Source of the DNA: Microbacterium halimionae
GTDB taxonomy: Bacteria > Actinomycetota > Actinomycetes > Actinomycetales > Microbacteriaceae
DNA: 64,000 nucleotides
Reading direction: 5' to 3'
Assembly: GCF_011761265.1 (NCBI RefSeq)
Contig: NZ_JAAOZB010000001.1
Location: forward strand, 124,001 to 188,000
The notes beneath the pieces are model-generated. The model ran no database searches. It worked only from the letters and a program-made list of their open reading frames with translations, and was not told where the DNA came from. Of the stretch, positions 44,781-52,599 are shown in pieces. The position numbers and the translations under genes are program-made. Positions within the stretch are counted from its first letter, which is position 1. Every line of letters starts with the position of its first letter.

Positions 44781-44796
44781 ATGTTGACGTTGACAT
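44781..44796. promoter_or_regulatory. LacI operator O1 of the lacI/ABC region
   Basis: ATGTTGACGTTGACAT, two positions off a perfect palindrome, fits ATGTTKACGTMAACAT with one deviation. It contains the -35 box (TTGACA, 44790-44795) of the ABC operon promoter. Confidence 0.7.
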
Positions 44797-44818
44797 GCTA
44801 CCCACAATCGGGTTATGT
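44790..44818 (+). promoter_or_regulatory. Promoter of the CUT1 ABC transporter operon
   Basis: TTGACA, a 17-base spacer, and TTATGT form a good sigma-70-type promoter 56 bases upstream of the first permease ATG. The -35 box is inside operator O1 and the -10 box overlaps operator O2, so LacI bound at either would block RNA polymerase. Confidence 0.65.
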
Positions 44819-44830
44819 TGACGTAAACAT
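44815..44830. promoter_or_regulatory. LacI operator O2 of the lacI/ABC region
   Basis: ATGTTGACGTAAACAT is a 16-base palindrome with one mismatched pair, matching the sites at 42606-42635. Its centre lies 34 bases from that of O1, close to three helix turns. Confidence 0.72.
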
Positions 44831-44873
44831 CCCGCTCACGGGAAAATCACCCCAGAAAAGGCAACATCGGCCA

Positions 44874-45791
44874 ATGACGACCACAGCAGCAGCGCCACCC
44901 GTCGTGGCGCCCCCCCGGCGCAAGCGGTCGCGCATCGAACAGCGCGGCTGGCTTTTCGTCGCTCCGTTCGCAATCGTATTCGCGCTCGTCTTCCTCGCTC
45001 CCCTCATCTACTCCCTGTGGTTGAGCCTGTTCCGCGACCAGTTGGTCGGCGGAAACGCGTTCGTCGGATTCGATAACTACATCGCCGCATTTACGGATCC
45101 CAAGTTCTGGGACGGTTTCGTGCGGGTTCTCGGCTTCCTCGTCGTGCAGGTGCCGATCATGCTCTTGCTTGCTCTCGGTGCAGCCCTCGCGATCGACAGC
45201 GCACGGCTGCGCGCAAAAAGCTTCAACCGCATCATCATCTTCTTGCCGTACGCCGTTCCCGCCGTCGTCGCCGTCCTCATGTGGGGTTACATCTACGGCG
45301 ACCAGTTCGGTCTTGCCGGCAACATCAATGATTTGCTCGGATCGACTTTCCTTGCCCCGCTGTCCTCGCAGTGGATCATGCTGTCGATTGGAAACATCGT
45401 CACGTGGGAATTCGTCGGCTACAACATGCTGATTTTCTATTCCTCGCTCAAGACGATCCCCGGTGACCTCTACGAAGCGGCATCTATCGATGGCGCGGGC
45501 GACTGGCGCACGATCTTCTCGATCAAGCTTCCCGCTCTCCGCGGATCTCTCGTGATCGCGACGATCTTCTCGATTATCGGGAGCTTCCAACTCTTCAACG
45601 AGCCCAACATTCTGAAGCCGCTGGCCACAAATGTGATCTCGACGTACTTCACCCCGAACATGTACGCGTACAACCTGTCCTTCGCGGGTCAGCAGTACAA
45701 CTACGCCGCAACCGTCGCGATCATCATGGGCGTTATTACCGCGATCATCGCCTATGTCGTGCAGTTGCGCGGCTCACGACAGGAGGTGTGA
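44874..45791 (+). CDS. Sugar ABC transporter permease (CUT1, MalF-type)
   Basis: The 305-residue membrane protein has a basic N-terminus (RKRSRIEQRG), six predicted TM helices and the ABC permease coupling motif EAASIDGAGDWRTIFSIKLP (about 199-218). It pairs with the second permease to form the channel of a carbohydrate importer. ATG 44874 is used; the frame opens at 44634 but that part crosses the operators and lacI. The next gene starts two bases after its stop. Confidence 0.88.
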   Translation: MTTTAAAPPVVAPPRRKRSRIEQRGWLFVAPFAIVFALVFLAPLIYSLWLSLFRDQLVGGNAFVGFDNYIAAFTDPKFWDGFVRVLGFLVVQVPIMLLLALGAALAIDSARLRAKSFNRIIIFLPYAVPAVVAVLMWGYIYGDQFGLAGNINDLLGSTFLAPLSSQWIMLSIGNIVTWEFVGYNMLIFYSSLKTIPGDLYEAASIDGAGDWRTIFSIKLPALRGSLVIATIFSIIGSFQLFNEPNILKPLATNVISTYFTPNMYAYNLSFAGQQYNYAATVAIIMGVITAIIAYVVQLRGSRQEV

Positions 45792-45793
45792 CG

Positions 45794-46681
45794 ATGGCCG
45801 CGCCCGCTTTCGCCCACACATCGAAATCAAAATCGGCACGCTCACGCAAGTCGAACATCCTCATGATCGTCATGGGCGTGTACCTGCTGTACACACTCGT
45901 GCCGCTGTTCTGGTTGGTCATCAACTCATCGAAGACACAGACTGATCTGTTCTCGACCTTCGGCCTCTGGTTCGGTAACGACTTCGCCCTCTGGGACAAC
46001 ATCGTCCAGACGCTGACATACAACGACGGCATCTTCGTTCGTTGGCTCGGCAACACCCTGCTCTACGTCGTCGTCGGTGCCGGTGGCGCGACCCTGCTCG
46101 CGACAATGGCCGGATACGGACTCGCTAAGTACAACTTCCGAGGACGCAAGGCTGTCTTCGCCGTCATTCTTGGCGCGATCGCCGTGCCCGGGACAGCACT
46201 CGCGGTTCCCACCTTCTTGTTGTTCAGTCAGATGGGACTCACGAACACCCCGTGGGCCATCATCATCCCGTCACTCATCAGCCCCTTCGGCCTTTACCTG
46301 ATCTGGGTCTACGCGAGCGATTCGATTCCGACCGAGATTCTCGAAGCCGCACGAATGGATGGTGCCGGTGAATTCCGTACCTTCTTCACCATTTCGTTCC
46401 GGATGCTCGTTCCTGGCATCGTCACGGTGGCGCTCTTCGCGGTCGTTGCGACGTGGAACAACTACTTCCTCCCCTTGATCATGCTGAGTGATCCCAACTG
46501 GTACCCACTGACGGTGGGTCTGAACCAGTGGAACGCGCAAGCAACAGGTGTCAGTGCTCAGCCGATCTACAACCTCGTGCTCACCGGCTCGCTGTTGTCG
46601 ATCATCCCTATCGTCGCCGCGTTCCTCGTACTGCAGCGGTTCTGGCAGTCGGGCCTGAGCGCCGGAGGCGTCAAGCAGTGA
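45794..46681 (+). CDS. Sugar ABC transporter permease (CUT1, MalG-type)
   Basis: The 295-residue membrane protein has six TM helices, a C-terminal permease domain with TLLATMAGYGLAKYNF and the coupling motif EAARMDGAGEFRTFFTISFR (about 178-197). AGGAGG lies 7 bases before ATG 45794; the GTG at 45788 is too close to this site. It forms the second half of the channel with the gene upstream. No ATPase gene is in the operon, so it must use an ATPase shared with other sugar importers (MsiK type), which is usual in actinobacteria. Confidence 0.9.
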   Translation: MAAPAFAHTSKSKSARSRKSNILMIVMGVYLLYTLVPLFWLVINSSKTQTDLFSTFGLWFGNDFALWDNIVQTLTYNDGIFVRWLGNTLLYVVVGAGGATLLATMAGYGLAKYNFRGRKAVFAVILGAIAVPGTALAVPTFLLFSQMGLTNTPWAIIIPSLISPFGLYLIWVYASDSIPTEILEAARMDGAGEFRTFFTISFRMLVPGIVTVALFAVVATWNNYFLPLIMLSDPNWYPLTVGLNQWNAQATGVSAQPIYNLVLTGSLLSIIPIVAAFLVLQRFWQSGLSAGGVKQ

Positions 46682-46770
46682 TCTGAGGGGGCACTGCATG
46701 ACTACGCCCGCCCCTCATCCCCCGGAGCGTCCTGCCCCGGAATCCACAACAACGAAGTGAAGGAAAATCC

Positions 46771-48120
46771 ATGATTCTCATGCGAAAGAATTCGGCGCTG
46801 CGTCGCGTCGCATTCGTCGTGGCGGCAACAGCGTTGGCCGGCACGACCCTGGCTGCATGCTCGTCAGACGGCGGCAGCACCGGCGGCAGCGGCAGCGCTG
46901 GCGACCTCCAGGCAGCACTCGACGCCGGTGGCGAAATCACGTACTGGTCCTGGACCCCCTCCGGCGAGGCACAGGTTGCCGCGTTCGAAAAGGCATACCC
47001 GAACGTCACTGTAAACCTGGTCAACGCGGGAACCAACACCGACGAGTACACCAAGCTGCAGAACGCGATCAAGGCAGGCTCGGGAGCGCCCGACGTCGTA
47101 CAGATCGAGTACTACGCCTTCCCGCAGTTCGCACTCTCCGACTCACTCCTCGACCTGTCGCAGTACGGCATGGACGACCTCGAAGGCGACTACACCGCCT
47201 CGACGTGGGGTTCGGTCAACATCAACGGTGGCCTTTACGGTCTTCCCCAGGACTCCGGCCCCATGGCGATGTTCTACAACCAGTCGGTCTTCGATGAGTA
47301 CGACCTGACCGTGCCCACCACATGGGACGAGTACATCGCAACGGCTGAAGCCCTCACGACTGCTGACCCGAGCAAGCACATCACGTCCGACACAGGCGAC
47401 TCCGGCTTCGCGACCAGCATGATCTGGCAGGCGGGTGGCCACCCGTTCGACGTGCAGGACACTGACATCACGATCGCTCTCGCTGACGAGGGTTCGACGC
47501 AGTGGGCTGACATGTGGAACCAACTGCTCGAAAATGGCCTCCTCTCGAACACTCCCAGCTGGACTGACGAGTGGTACCAAGGACTCGGCGACGGATCGAT
47601 CGCGACCCTGATCACTGGTGCATGGATGCCTGGCGTTCTCGAGTCGTCGGTTGCAAACGCCACCGGTGACTGGCGCGTTGCCCCCATCCCGACCTACGAC
47701 GGCACTGCAGCCACCGCAGAAAACGGTGGCGGTGGCCAGGCAGTCACCAGCCAGAGCGAGAACCCTGCCCTCGCGGCAGCGTTCCTGAAGTGGCTGAACA
47801 ACGATCCCGAGAGCCTCTCGATCTTCGCCGAGAGCGGCGGATTCCCGTCAACGACGTCGACCCTCGAGTCGGATGACTTCCTCAACTACGAATCTGACTA
47901 CTTCGGTGGCCAGAAGATCAACGAAGTGCTCGTCGACGCTACGAAGAACGTTGTCGAAGGCTGGCAGTACCTGCCTTACCAGGTCTACGCCAACAGCATC
48001 TTCAGCGACACCGTCGGCCAGGCATACGCCAACGAAAGCGACATCAACGCTGGACTCGCTAACTGGCAAGACCAGCTCGTGCAGTATGGCAACGACCAGG
48101 GCTTCAGCGTCAACAAGTAA
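46771..48120 (+). CDS. Sugar ABC transporter substrate-binding lipoprotein (family 1)
   Basis: The 449-residue protein has a lipoprotein signal with lipobox LAAC at about residue 27-30, a Gly/Ser-rich linker, then the family 1 solute-binding domain: ITYWSWTPSGEAQVAAFEKAYPNVTVNLVN (in parts), GAPDVVQIEYYAFPQFA, YGLPQDSGPMAMFYNQSVFDEY, and ALAAAFLKWLNNDPES. It would sit on the outer face of the membrane and hand oligosaccharides, here probably arabinogalactan fragments, to the two permeases upstream. GAAGGA lies 9 bases before ATG 46771. A hairpin follows at 48129. Confidence 0.9.
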   Translation: MILMRKNSALRRVAFVVAATALAGTTLAACSSDGGSTGGSGSAGDLQAALDAGGEITYWSWTPSGEAQVAAFEKAYPNVTVNLVNAGTNTDEYTKLQNAIKAGSGAPDVVQIEYYAFPQFALSDSLLDLSQYGMDDLEGDYTASTWGSVNINGGLYGLPQDSGPMAMFYNQSVFDEYDLTVPTTWDEYIATAEALTTADPSKHITSDTGDSGFATSMIWQAGGHPFDVQDTDITIALADEGSTQWADMWNQLLENGLLSNTPSWTDEWYQGLGDGSIATLITGAWMPGVLESSVANATGDWRVAPIPTYDGTAATAENGGGGQAVTSQSENPALAAAFLKWLNNDPESLSIFAESGGFPSTTSTLESDDFLNYESDYFGGQKINEVLVDATKNVVEGWQYLPYQVYANSIFSDTVGQAYANESDINAGLANWQDQLVQYGNDQGFSVNK

Positions 48121-48128
48121 GTCCTTGT

Positions 48129-48178
48129 AAGCGAAGGGCGGGTCGAATCGAGTGCTGATCCGACTCGCCCTTCCGCTT
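48129..48178. terminator. Hairpin after the substrate-binding protein gene
   Basis: AAGCGAAGGGCGGGTCGA pairs with TCCGACTCGCCCTTCCGCTT over about 17 positions with one bulge. Without a T run it looks like the intercistronic hairpins that protect or limit mRNA behind highly expressed binding-protein genes, leaving lower expression of the glycosidases downstream. Confidence 0.6.
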
Positions 48179-48207
48179 GCCCCCTCCTTAGAACCAAGAA
48201 AGACCTC

Positions 48208-49740
48208 ATGACTTCCACGACGCGCATCACAGTGCCAGTTTCTGACGTCGGCGCCCAGATCTCCCCCCGCCTGTTCGGTACCTTCGTCGAGCACATGGGT
48301 CGCTGCGTCTACGACGGCATCTACGAGCCCGGTCACCCCGAAGCAGATGAACGTGGCTTCCGGCGCGACGTTCTCGCGCTGGTGCGCGAGCTCGGCGCAA
48401 CCGTCGTGCGCTACCCCGGCGGCAACTTCGTGTCGGGCTACCGATGGGAAGACGGCGTTGGGCCACGCGAAAATCGTCCAGTGCGACTGGACGCCGCATG
48501 GCACAGCACCGAATCGAACCAGGTGGGTCTGCACGAGTTTTCTGAGTGGGCAGCAGACGCCGGCCTCGAAGTCATGGAAGCTGTAAACCTCGGCACTCGA
48601 GGCGTCGCGGAAGCCGCTGACCTCCTCGAATACACGAACCACCCGAGCGGCACGGCGCTGAGCCAGCAGCGTATCGACAACGGCCGGGCGGAGCCCTTCG
48701 GCATCCGCCTCTGGTGCCTCGGCAACGAGATGGATGGCCCGTGGCAGATCGGCCACAAGACCGCTGACGAGTACGGCCGGCTTGCTGCCGAAACCGCCCG
48801 CATGATGCGATTCATCGATCCAGAAATCGAACTCGTAGCCGCGGGTAGCTCCAACCACGAGATGCCGACGTTCGGCGAGTGGGAGCGCACGGTACTCCGC
48901 CACACAGCGGGCCTTGTCGATCACATCTCGGTACACGCCTACTACGAAGAAGCGCCCGGCGACCCCGCCAGCTTCCTCGCGTCCGGGGTCGGCCTCAGCC
49001 GCTACCTCGACGATGTCGCCAAAATCATCGAAGACGTGCGCGCTGAGTTCAACATCGAAAAGCCCATCGGCATCAGCGTCGATGAGTGGAACGTCTGGAA
49101 CCAGACACGCTGGAACGAGGTCGACAAGCCACGCGCCTTCACGGGTGACTGGCCGGTTGCCCCACGTCTCATCGAAGATGACTACACGGTTACTGACGCT
49201 GTCGTCGTCGGGTCGCTCCTCATCACTCTGCTCAAGCACGCTGAGCACGTGTCGATGGCGAACCTTGCCCAACTTGTCAATGTCATCGCCCCGATTCGCA
49301 CCGAGCCCGGCGGGCCAGCGTGGCGACAGACCACGTTCTTCCCGTTTCAGCTGACGGCTGCCGCCGCTCGCGGAAACGTCATCGCCCTCGATGTGCAGTC
49401 CCCCCGCATCACGACAGCACGCTTTGGGGAGGTCGATGCCGTCGACGCGGTGGCAACAATCGACGGCGACGACGTCGCGCTGTTTTTCGTGCACCGCTCT
49501 CTTGATGAGGCCACAACAGTGACTGTCGCCGTACCGAGCAGGCTCGACGGCCTCGAAGCGCTCGTCATCTCGACCCCAGACGGTGCCGACCGTCACGCCG
49601 TCAACGGCGCAGACCGCCAGCCCGTGGGCCCGGCATCCTTGCCTATCGCTGTCGAGATCGATGACGCGGGCATCTCGCACCTCACACTCACTCTTCCCCC
49701 GCTTGCCTGGGCGCGTGTCACTGCACGCCTGGCCGCATAA
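48208..49740 (+). CDS. abfA: Alpha-L-arabinofuranosidase, GH51
   Basis: The 510-residue protein is a GH51 barrel plus sandwich: ISPRLFGTFVEHMGRCVYDGIYEP, VVRYPGGNFVSGYRWEDGVGP, acid/base Glu in WCLGNEMDGPWQIGHK (about 176), HAYYE and nucleophile Glu in SVDEWNVWNQ (about 294). It releases terminal alpha-L-arabinofuranose. No signal peptide, so it works on imported oligosaccharides. It follows the binding-protein gene after a hairpin and precedes GH35. AAGAAAGACC lies before ATG 48208. Confidence 0.94.
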   Translation: MTSTTRITVPVSDVGAQISPRLFGTFVEHMGRCVYDGIYEPGHPEADERGFRRDVLALVRELGATVVRYPGGNFVSGYRWEDGVGPRENRPVRLDAAWHSTESNQVGLHEFSEWAADAGLEVMEAVNLGTRGVAEAADLLEYTNHPSGTALSQQRIDNGRAEPFGIRLWCLGNEMDGPWQIGHKTADEYGRLAAETARMMRFIDPEIELVAAGSSNHEMPTFGEWERTVLRHTAGLVDHISVHAYYEEAPGDPASFLASGVGLSRYLDDVAKIIEDVRAEFNIEKPIGISVDEWNVWNQTRWNEVDKPRAFTGDWPVAPRLIEDDYTVTDAVVVGSLLITLLKHAEHVSMANLAQLVNVIAPIRTEPGGPAWRQTTFFPFQLTAAAARGNVIALDVQSPRITTARFGEVDAVDAVATIDGDDVALFFVHRSLDEATTVTVAVPSRLDGLEALVISTPDGADRHAVNGADRQPVGPASLPIAVEIDDAGISHLTLTLPPLAWARVTARLAA

Positions 49741-49769
49741 CCACCGCATTTGAAACCGAGACAACTATC

Positions 49770-51515
49770 GTGAGTTCTTTCACCATCGGCGAAACCGATT
49801 TCCTCCTCGACGGCGCCCCTTACCAAGTCATCGCCGGCGCGCTTCACTACTTCCGTGTGCACCCGGACCAGTGGGCGGACCGCATCCACAAGGCCAAGCT
49901 CATGGGTTTGAACACGATTGAGACCTATGTTGCATGGAACGCCCACGAGCCGGTGCGCGGCCAATGGGATGCCACTGACTGGAACGATCTCGGTCGATTC
50001 CTTGACCTCGTGGCAGCTGAAGGCATGCACGCGATCGTGCGCCCTGGCCCCTATATCTGTGCGGAGTGGCACAACGGCGGGCTTCCGGTGTGGCTCACGA
50101 GCACACCCGAAATTGGCCTCCGACGCAGCGAGCCGCAATACATCGACGCGCTCTCGACCTACATTCGTCGCGTGTACGAAATCGTCGCGCCGCGCCAGAT
50201 CGACCGCGGTGGCAACGTCATCCTCGTGCAGATCGAGAACGAGTACGGCGCCTACGGCAATGACAAAGAGTATTTGCGGACCCTCACAGCGCTCACTCGC
50301 GAGTGCGACATCACGGTGCCGCTCACAACCGTCGACCAGCCCGAAGATCAGATGCTCGAAGACGGTAGCCTGCCAGAGCTCCACCTCACGGGTTCTTTCG
50401 GTTCACGCTCGGCCGAGCGCATGAAGACGCTTCGCGCACACCAACCCACGGGCCCACTCATGTGTTCGGAATTCTGGGACGGTTGGTTCGACTGGTGGGG
50501 CGGCATGCACCACACGACGGATGCCGCAGCCTCCGCCGCAGACCTCGACACGCTGCTTGCCGCGGGTGCGTCGGTGAATATCTACATGTTCCACGGTGGC
50601 ACGAACTACGGCACAACGAACGGCGCAAACGACAAGGGTCGCTACGCCCCCATCGTCACGTCGTACGACTACGACGCACCACTCGATGAGACCGGCGCAC
50701 CCACCGAGAAGTTCTTCGCGTTCCGTGACGTCATCGCGCGCTATGCGCCAGTGCCCGACGAAATACCGGCCGCTCGGGTGAGTGCACCGGCGTTCGAGGC
50801 TGCACTCTCCTCACAGCGCGCGGTCTTCACAGGCCCCGTCGCCGGAGAGCCGAGTGACACCCCGTCATCTTTCGAAGACCACAGCCACCTCGGCCCGCTC
50901 ATGCGGTACGAAATCGCCCTGCCCTCGGCCGCTTTCGACGCAAGCGGCACAGCGCTACTCGCATTCGAAGAGGTGCGCGATATGGCGTGGGTCTTCGTCG
51001 ACACGAAGTTCTGCGGTCGTCTCTCACGCGCACTTCATGAGCGCGCTCTCCGAATCCCCGTCGGCACTCGGCTTACTGTGCTCGTTGAAGACCAGGGTCG
51101 AGTGAACTACGCGAGCAGGCTCGGCGAGCCCAAAGGTCTCATTGGCGCACCTACACTCGGTGGCGTTACGCTCACCGGGTGGATGAGCGCTCCGCTCGAC
51201 GTGCCAGCCCTTGCGGCGTCCGCGGCTTCCGGGGCAACCGGTGGATTCGGGCCGGTGTCGGCATCCGGGTCGTTCGAACTCGAAGCGGCAACAGATCTGT
51301 TTCTTGACACCGACCCGTGGGGCAAGGGCTTCGCGTTTGTGAACGGGTTCTTTCTGGGCCGGTACTGGCGAAGTGGTCCGCAGCGGACGCTGTACGTCCC
51401 CGCATCCGCTCTCCGTGCTGGGTCAAACGAGATCTCCATCGTCGAACTCGAACAGCTCAGTACGCCGGTGGCTCGATTCGTTGCCGACCCTGACCTCGGC
51501 CACCTCGAGGAGTAA
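49770..51515 (+). CDS. Beta-galactosidase, GH35
   Basis: The 581-residue protein has GH35 blocks from the start: FLLDGAPYQVIAGALHYFRVHPDQWADRI (in parts), NTIETYVAWNAHEP, GPYICAEWHNGGLP, acid/base Glu in VQIENEYGAYG (about 155), nucleophile Glu in MCSEFWDGWFDWWG (about 233), MFHGGTNYG. It removes terminal beta-galactose. No signal peptide, so cytoplasmic. GTG start at 49770, 29 bases after GH51; only a weak ribosome site. The last codon touches the convergent LacI gene. Confidence 0.94.
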   Translation: MSSFTIGETDFLLDGAPYQVIAGALHYFRVHPDQWADRIHKAKLMGLNTIETYVAWNAHEPVRGQWDATDWNDLGRFLDLVAAEGMHAIVRPGPYICAEWHNGGLPVWLTSTPEIGLRRSEPQYIDALSTYIRRVYEIVAPRQIDRGGNVILVQIENEYGAYGNDKEYLRTLTALTRECDITVPLTTVDQPEDQMLEDGSLPELHLTGSFGSRSAERMKTLRAHQPTGPLMCSEFWDGWFDWWGGMHHTTDAAASAADLDTLLAAGASVNIYMFHGGTNYGTTNGANDKGRYAPIVTSYDYDAPLDETGAPTEKFFAFRDVIARYAPVPDEIPAARVSAPAFEAALSSQRAVFTGPVAGEPSDTPSSFEDHSHLGPLMRYEIALPSAAFDASGTALLAFEEVRDMAWVFVDTKFCGRLSRALHERALRIPVGTRLTVLVEDQGRVNYASRLGEPKGLIGAPTLGGVTLTGWMSAPLDVPALAASAASGATGGFGPVSASGSFELEAATDLFLDTDPWGKGFAFVNGFFLGRYWRSGPQRTLYVPASALRAGSNEISIVELEQLSTPVARFVADPDLGHLEE

Positions 51516-52517
51516 CTAGCGCAGGCGACGAGCCGGGGCCGTGCTCGCTCGCGCAGTGAGAAGCGCGGGCACGAGAAAGCGGGCAGCGGTCGCGGGGCTG
51601 CTTTCGATGTCGCCGACGAGCGCTCCGACCGCTCGTTCCCCGAGTTGATCGAAGTGTTGGCGCACGCTCGTGAGCGGCGGTCGATAGTTGGCGGCGTCTT
51701 CGACGTCGTCGAAGCCGATCACGCTGACGTCTTCGGGAACGCTTAGTCCGCGCTCCCCCAGCGCTCTGAGAGCCCCGAGCGCCATCTGATCGTTCGCGAC
51801 AAAAAAGGCTGTGGGGGCACTCGCTTCGAGAATGCGAAGCGCAGCCGTGTATCCGGATGCCGCTTTCCACGTGCCACGCTCAAGCGGACCCGGTTCGAGC
51901 TCAGCTTCGGCTAACACTGCCCGCCATCCGCGTTCACGTTCCGCCGCAGCATAAGAGTCAGCAGGACCTGCGATGTGCGCAATCGTCTCGTGGCCGAGTT
52001 CACGGAGATATGTGGTCGCGGCGCGGGCACCACCGAAGTGATCGGTCTCGATCACTGTATAGCGCGCGTCGGGGGGCGAATCAACGACCACGAGGCGGAG
52101 CCCCTGCGGAAGCACTGCTTCGTGGGCAAGGGCAGAAGCCTCGTTTAGGACGAGCGCACCATCGACGCCCTGGTCGCGCAACCGGCCGAGAGCAGACCCG
52201 ACACTCTCGTTTCCGATGGAAACGAGAGCAACGGCATAACCGCGCGTCGAAGCCGCATCGTTCACCGCCTCGAGCATGAGCGAATTTCCGACGGTCGCGA
52301 GAGTCGATACGACGACACCGATCGTGTGTGTGCGCCCGGTGCGGAGCGCACGAGCTGCGCGGTGCATCCGATACCCGAGCTCTTCCATCGCGGACTCAAC
52401 ACGTAGACGTGTTGCCGGATCGACGCGCGGGCTGCCGTTGACGACACGTGACACAGTTTGCGCTGAGACTCCGGCGGCCGCCGCGACGTCTGCCATCGAC
52501 ACGTTTCGTTCGCTCAC
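51516..52517 (-). CDS. LacI-family regulator next to galTK
   Basis: The 333-residue protein has the helix-turn-helix MADVAAAAGVSAQTVSRVVN (about 8-27), hinge YRMHRAARALRTGRT, and sugar-binding domain with VDGALVLNEAS, HIAGPADSYAAAERERGW, FFVANDQMALGALRAL and RPPLTSVRQHFDQLGERA. Recognition helix AQTVSR is like GQTVSR of the regulator at 43721, yet the palindrome here differs. GTG start at 52517, with GTGAGGAAAAA upstream. It is divergent from galT and probably controls galTK and itself; galactose is the likely ligand (inference). Confidence 0.9.
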   Translation of the reverse strand: MSERNVSMADVAAAAGVSAQTVSRVVNGSPRVDPATRLRVESAMEELGYRMHRAARALRTGRTHTIGVVVSTLATVGNSLMLEAVNDAASTRGYAVALVSIGNESVGSALGRLRDQGVDGALVLNEASALAHEAVLPQGLRLVVVDSPPDARYTVIETDHFGGARAATTYLRELGHETIAHIAGPADSYAAAERERGWRAVLAEAELEPGPLERGTWKAASGYTAALRILEASAPTAFFVANDQMALGALRALGERGLSVPEDVSVIGFDDVEDAANYRPPLTSVRQHFDQLGERAVGALVGDIESSPATAARFLVPALLTARASTAPARRLR

Positions 52518-52561
52518 TTTTTCCTCACTTCGCGACCAAATTCGTCATCGTGTGCGTTTGC

Positions 52562-52577
52562 ATGTTGTCGATAACAC
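52562..52577. promoter_or_regulatory. LacI-type operator of the lacI/galT region
   Basis: TGTTGTCGATAACA is a 14-base palindrome with one mismatched pair. A second half-site, TGTTATCG at 52593-52600, overlaps the galT start codon. The core TCGA differs from the ACGT core of the sites at 42606 and 44781. Confidence 0.65.
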
Positions 52578-52593
52578 GGTTGATTGCTAGCGT
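52565..52593 (+). promoter_or_regulatory. galT promoter, giving a leaderless mRNA
   Basis: TTGTCG, a 17-base spacer, and TAGCGT (52588-52593) stop six bases before the GTG start codon; no Shine-Dalgarno is present. The -35 box lies inside the operator. Confidence 0.5.
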
Positions 52594-52599
52594 GTTATC

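Noticed and set aside
44761-44782. Start of the LacI protein at ATG 44782
   Set aside because: This ATG lies inside the operator and has no ribosome site, whereas ATG 44767 has GGGAG six bases upstream.
47848-49764. Open frame of 638 codons on the minus strand opposite GH51 and the binding-protein gene
   Set aside because: It is a shadow of GC-rich codons: GH51 on the + strand has intact catalytic motifs, and the antisense protein shows no domain and has a biased composition.
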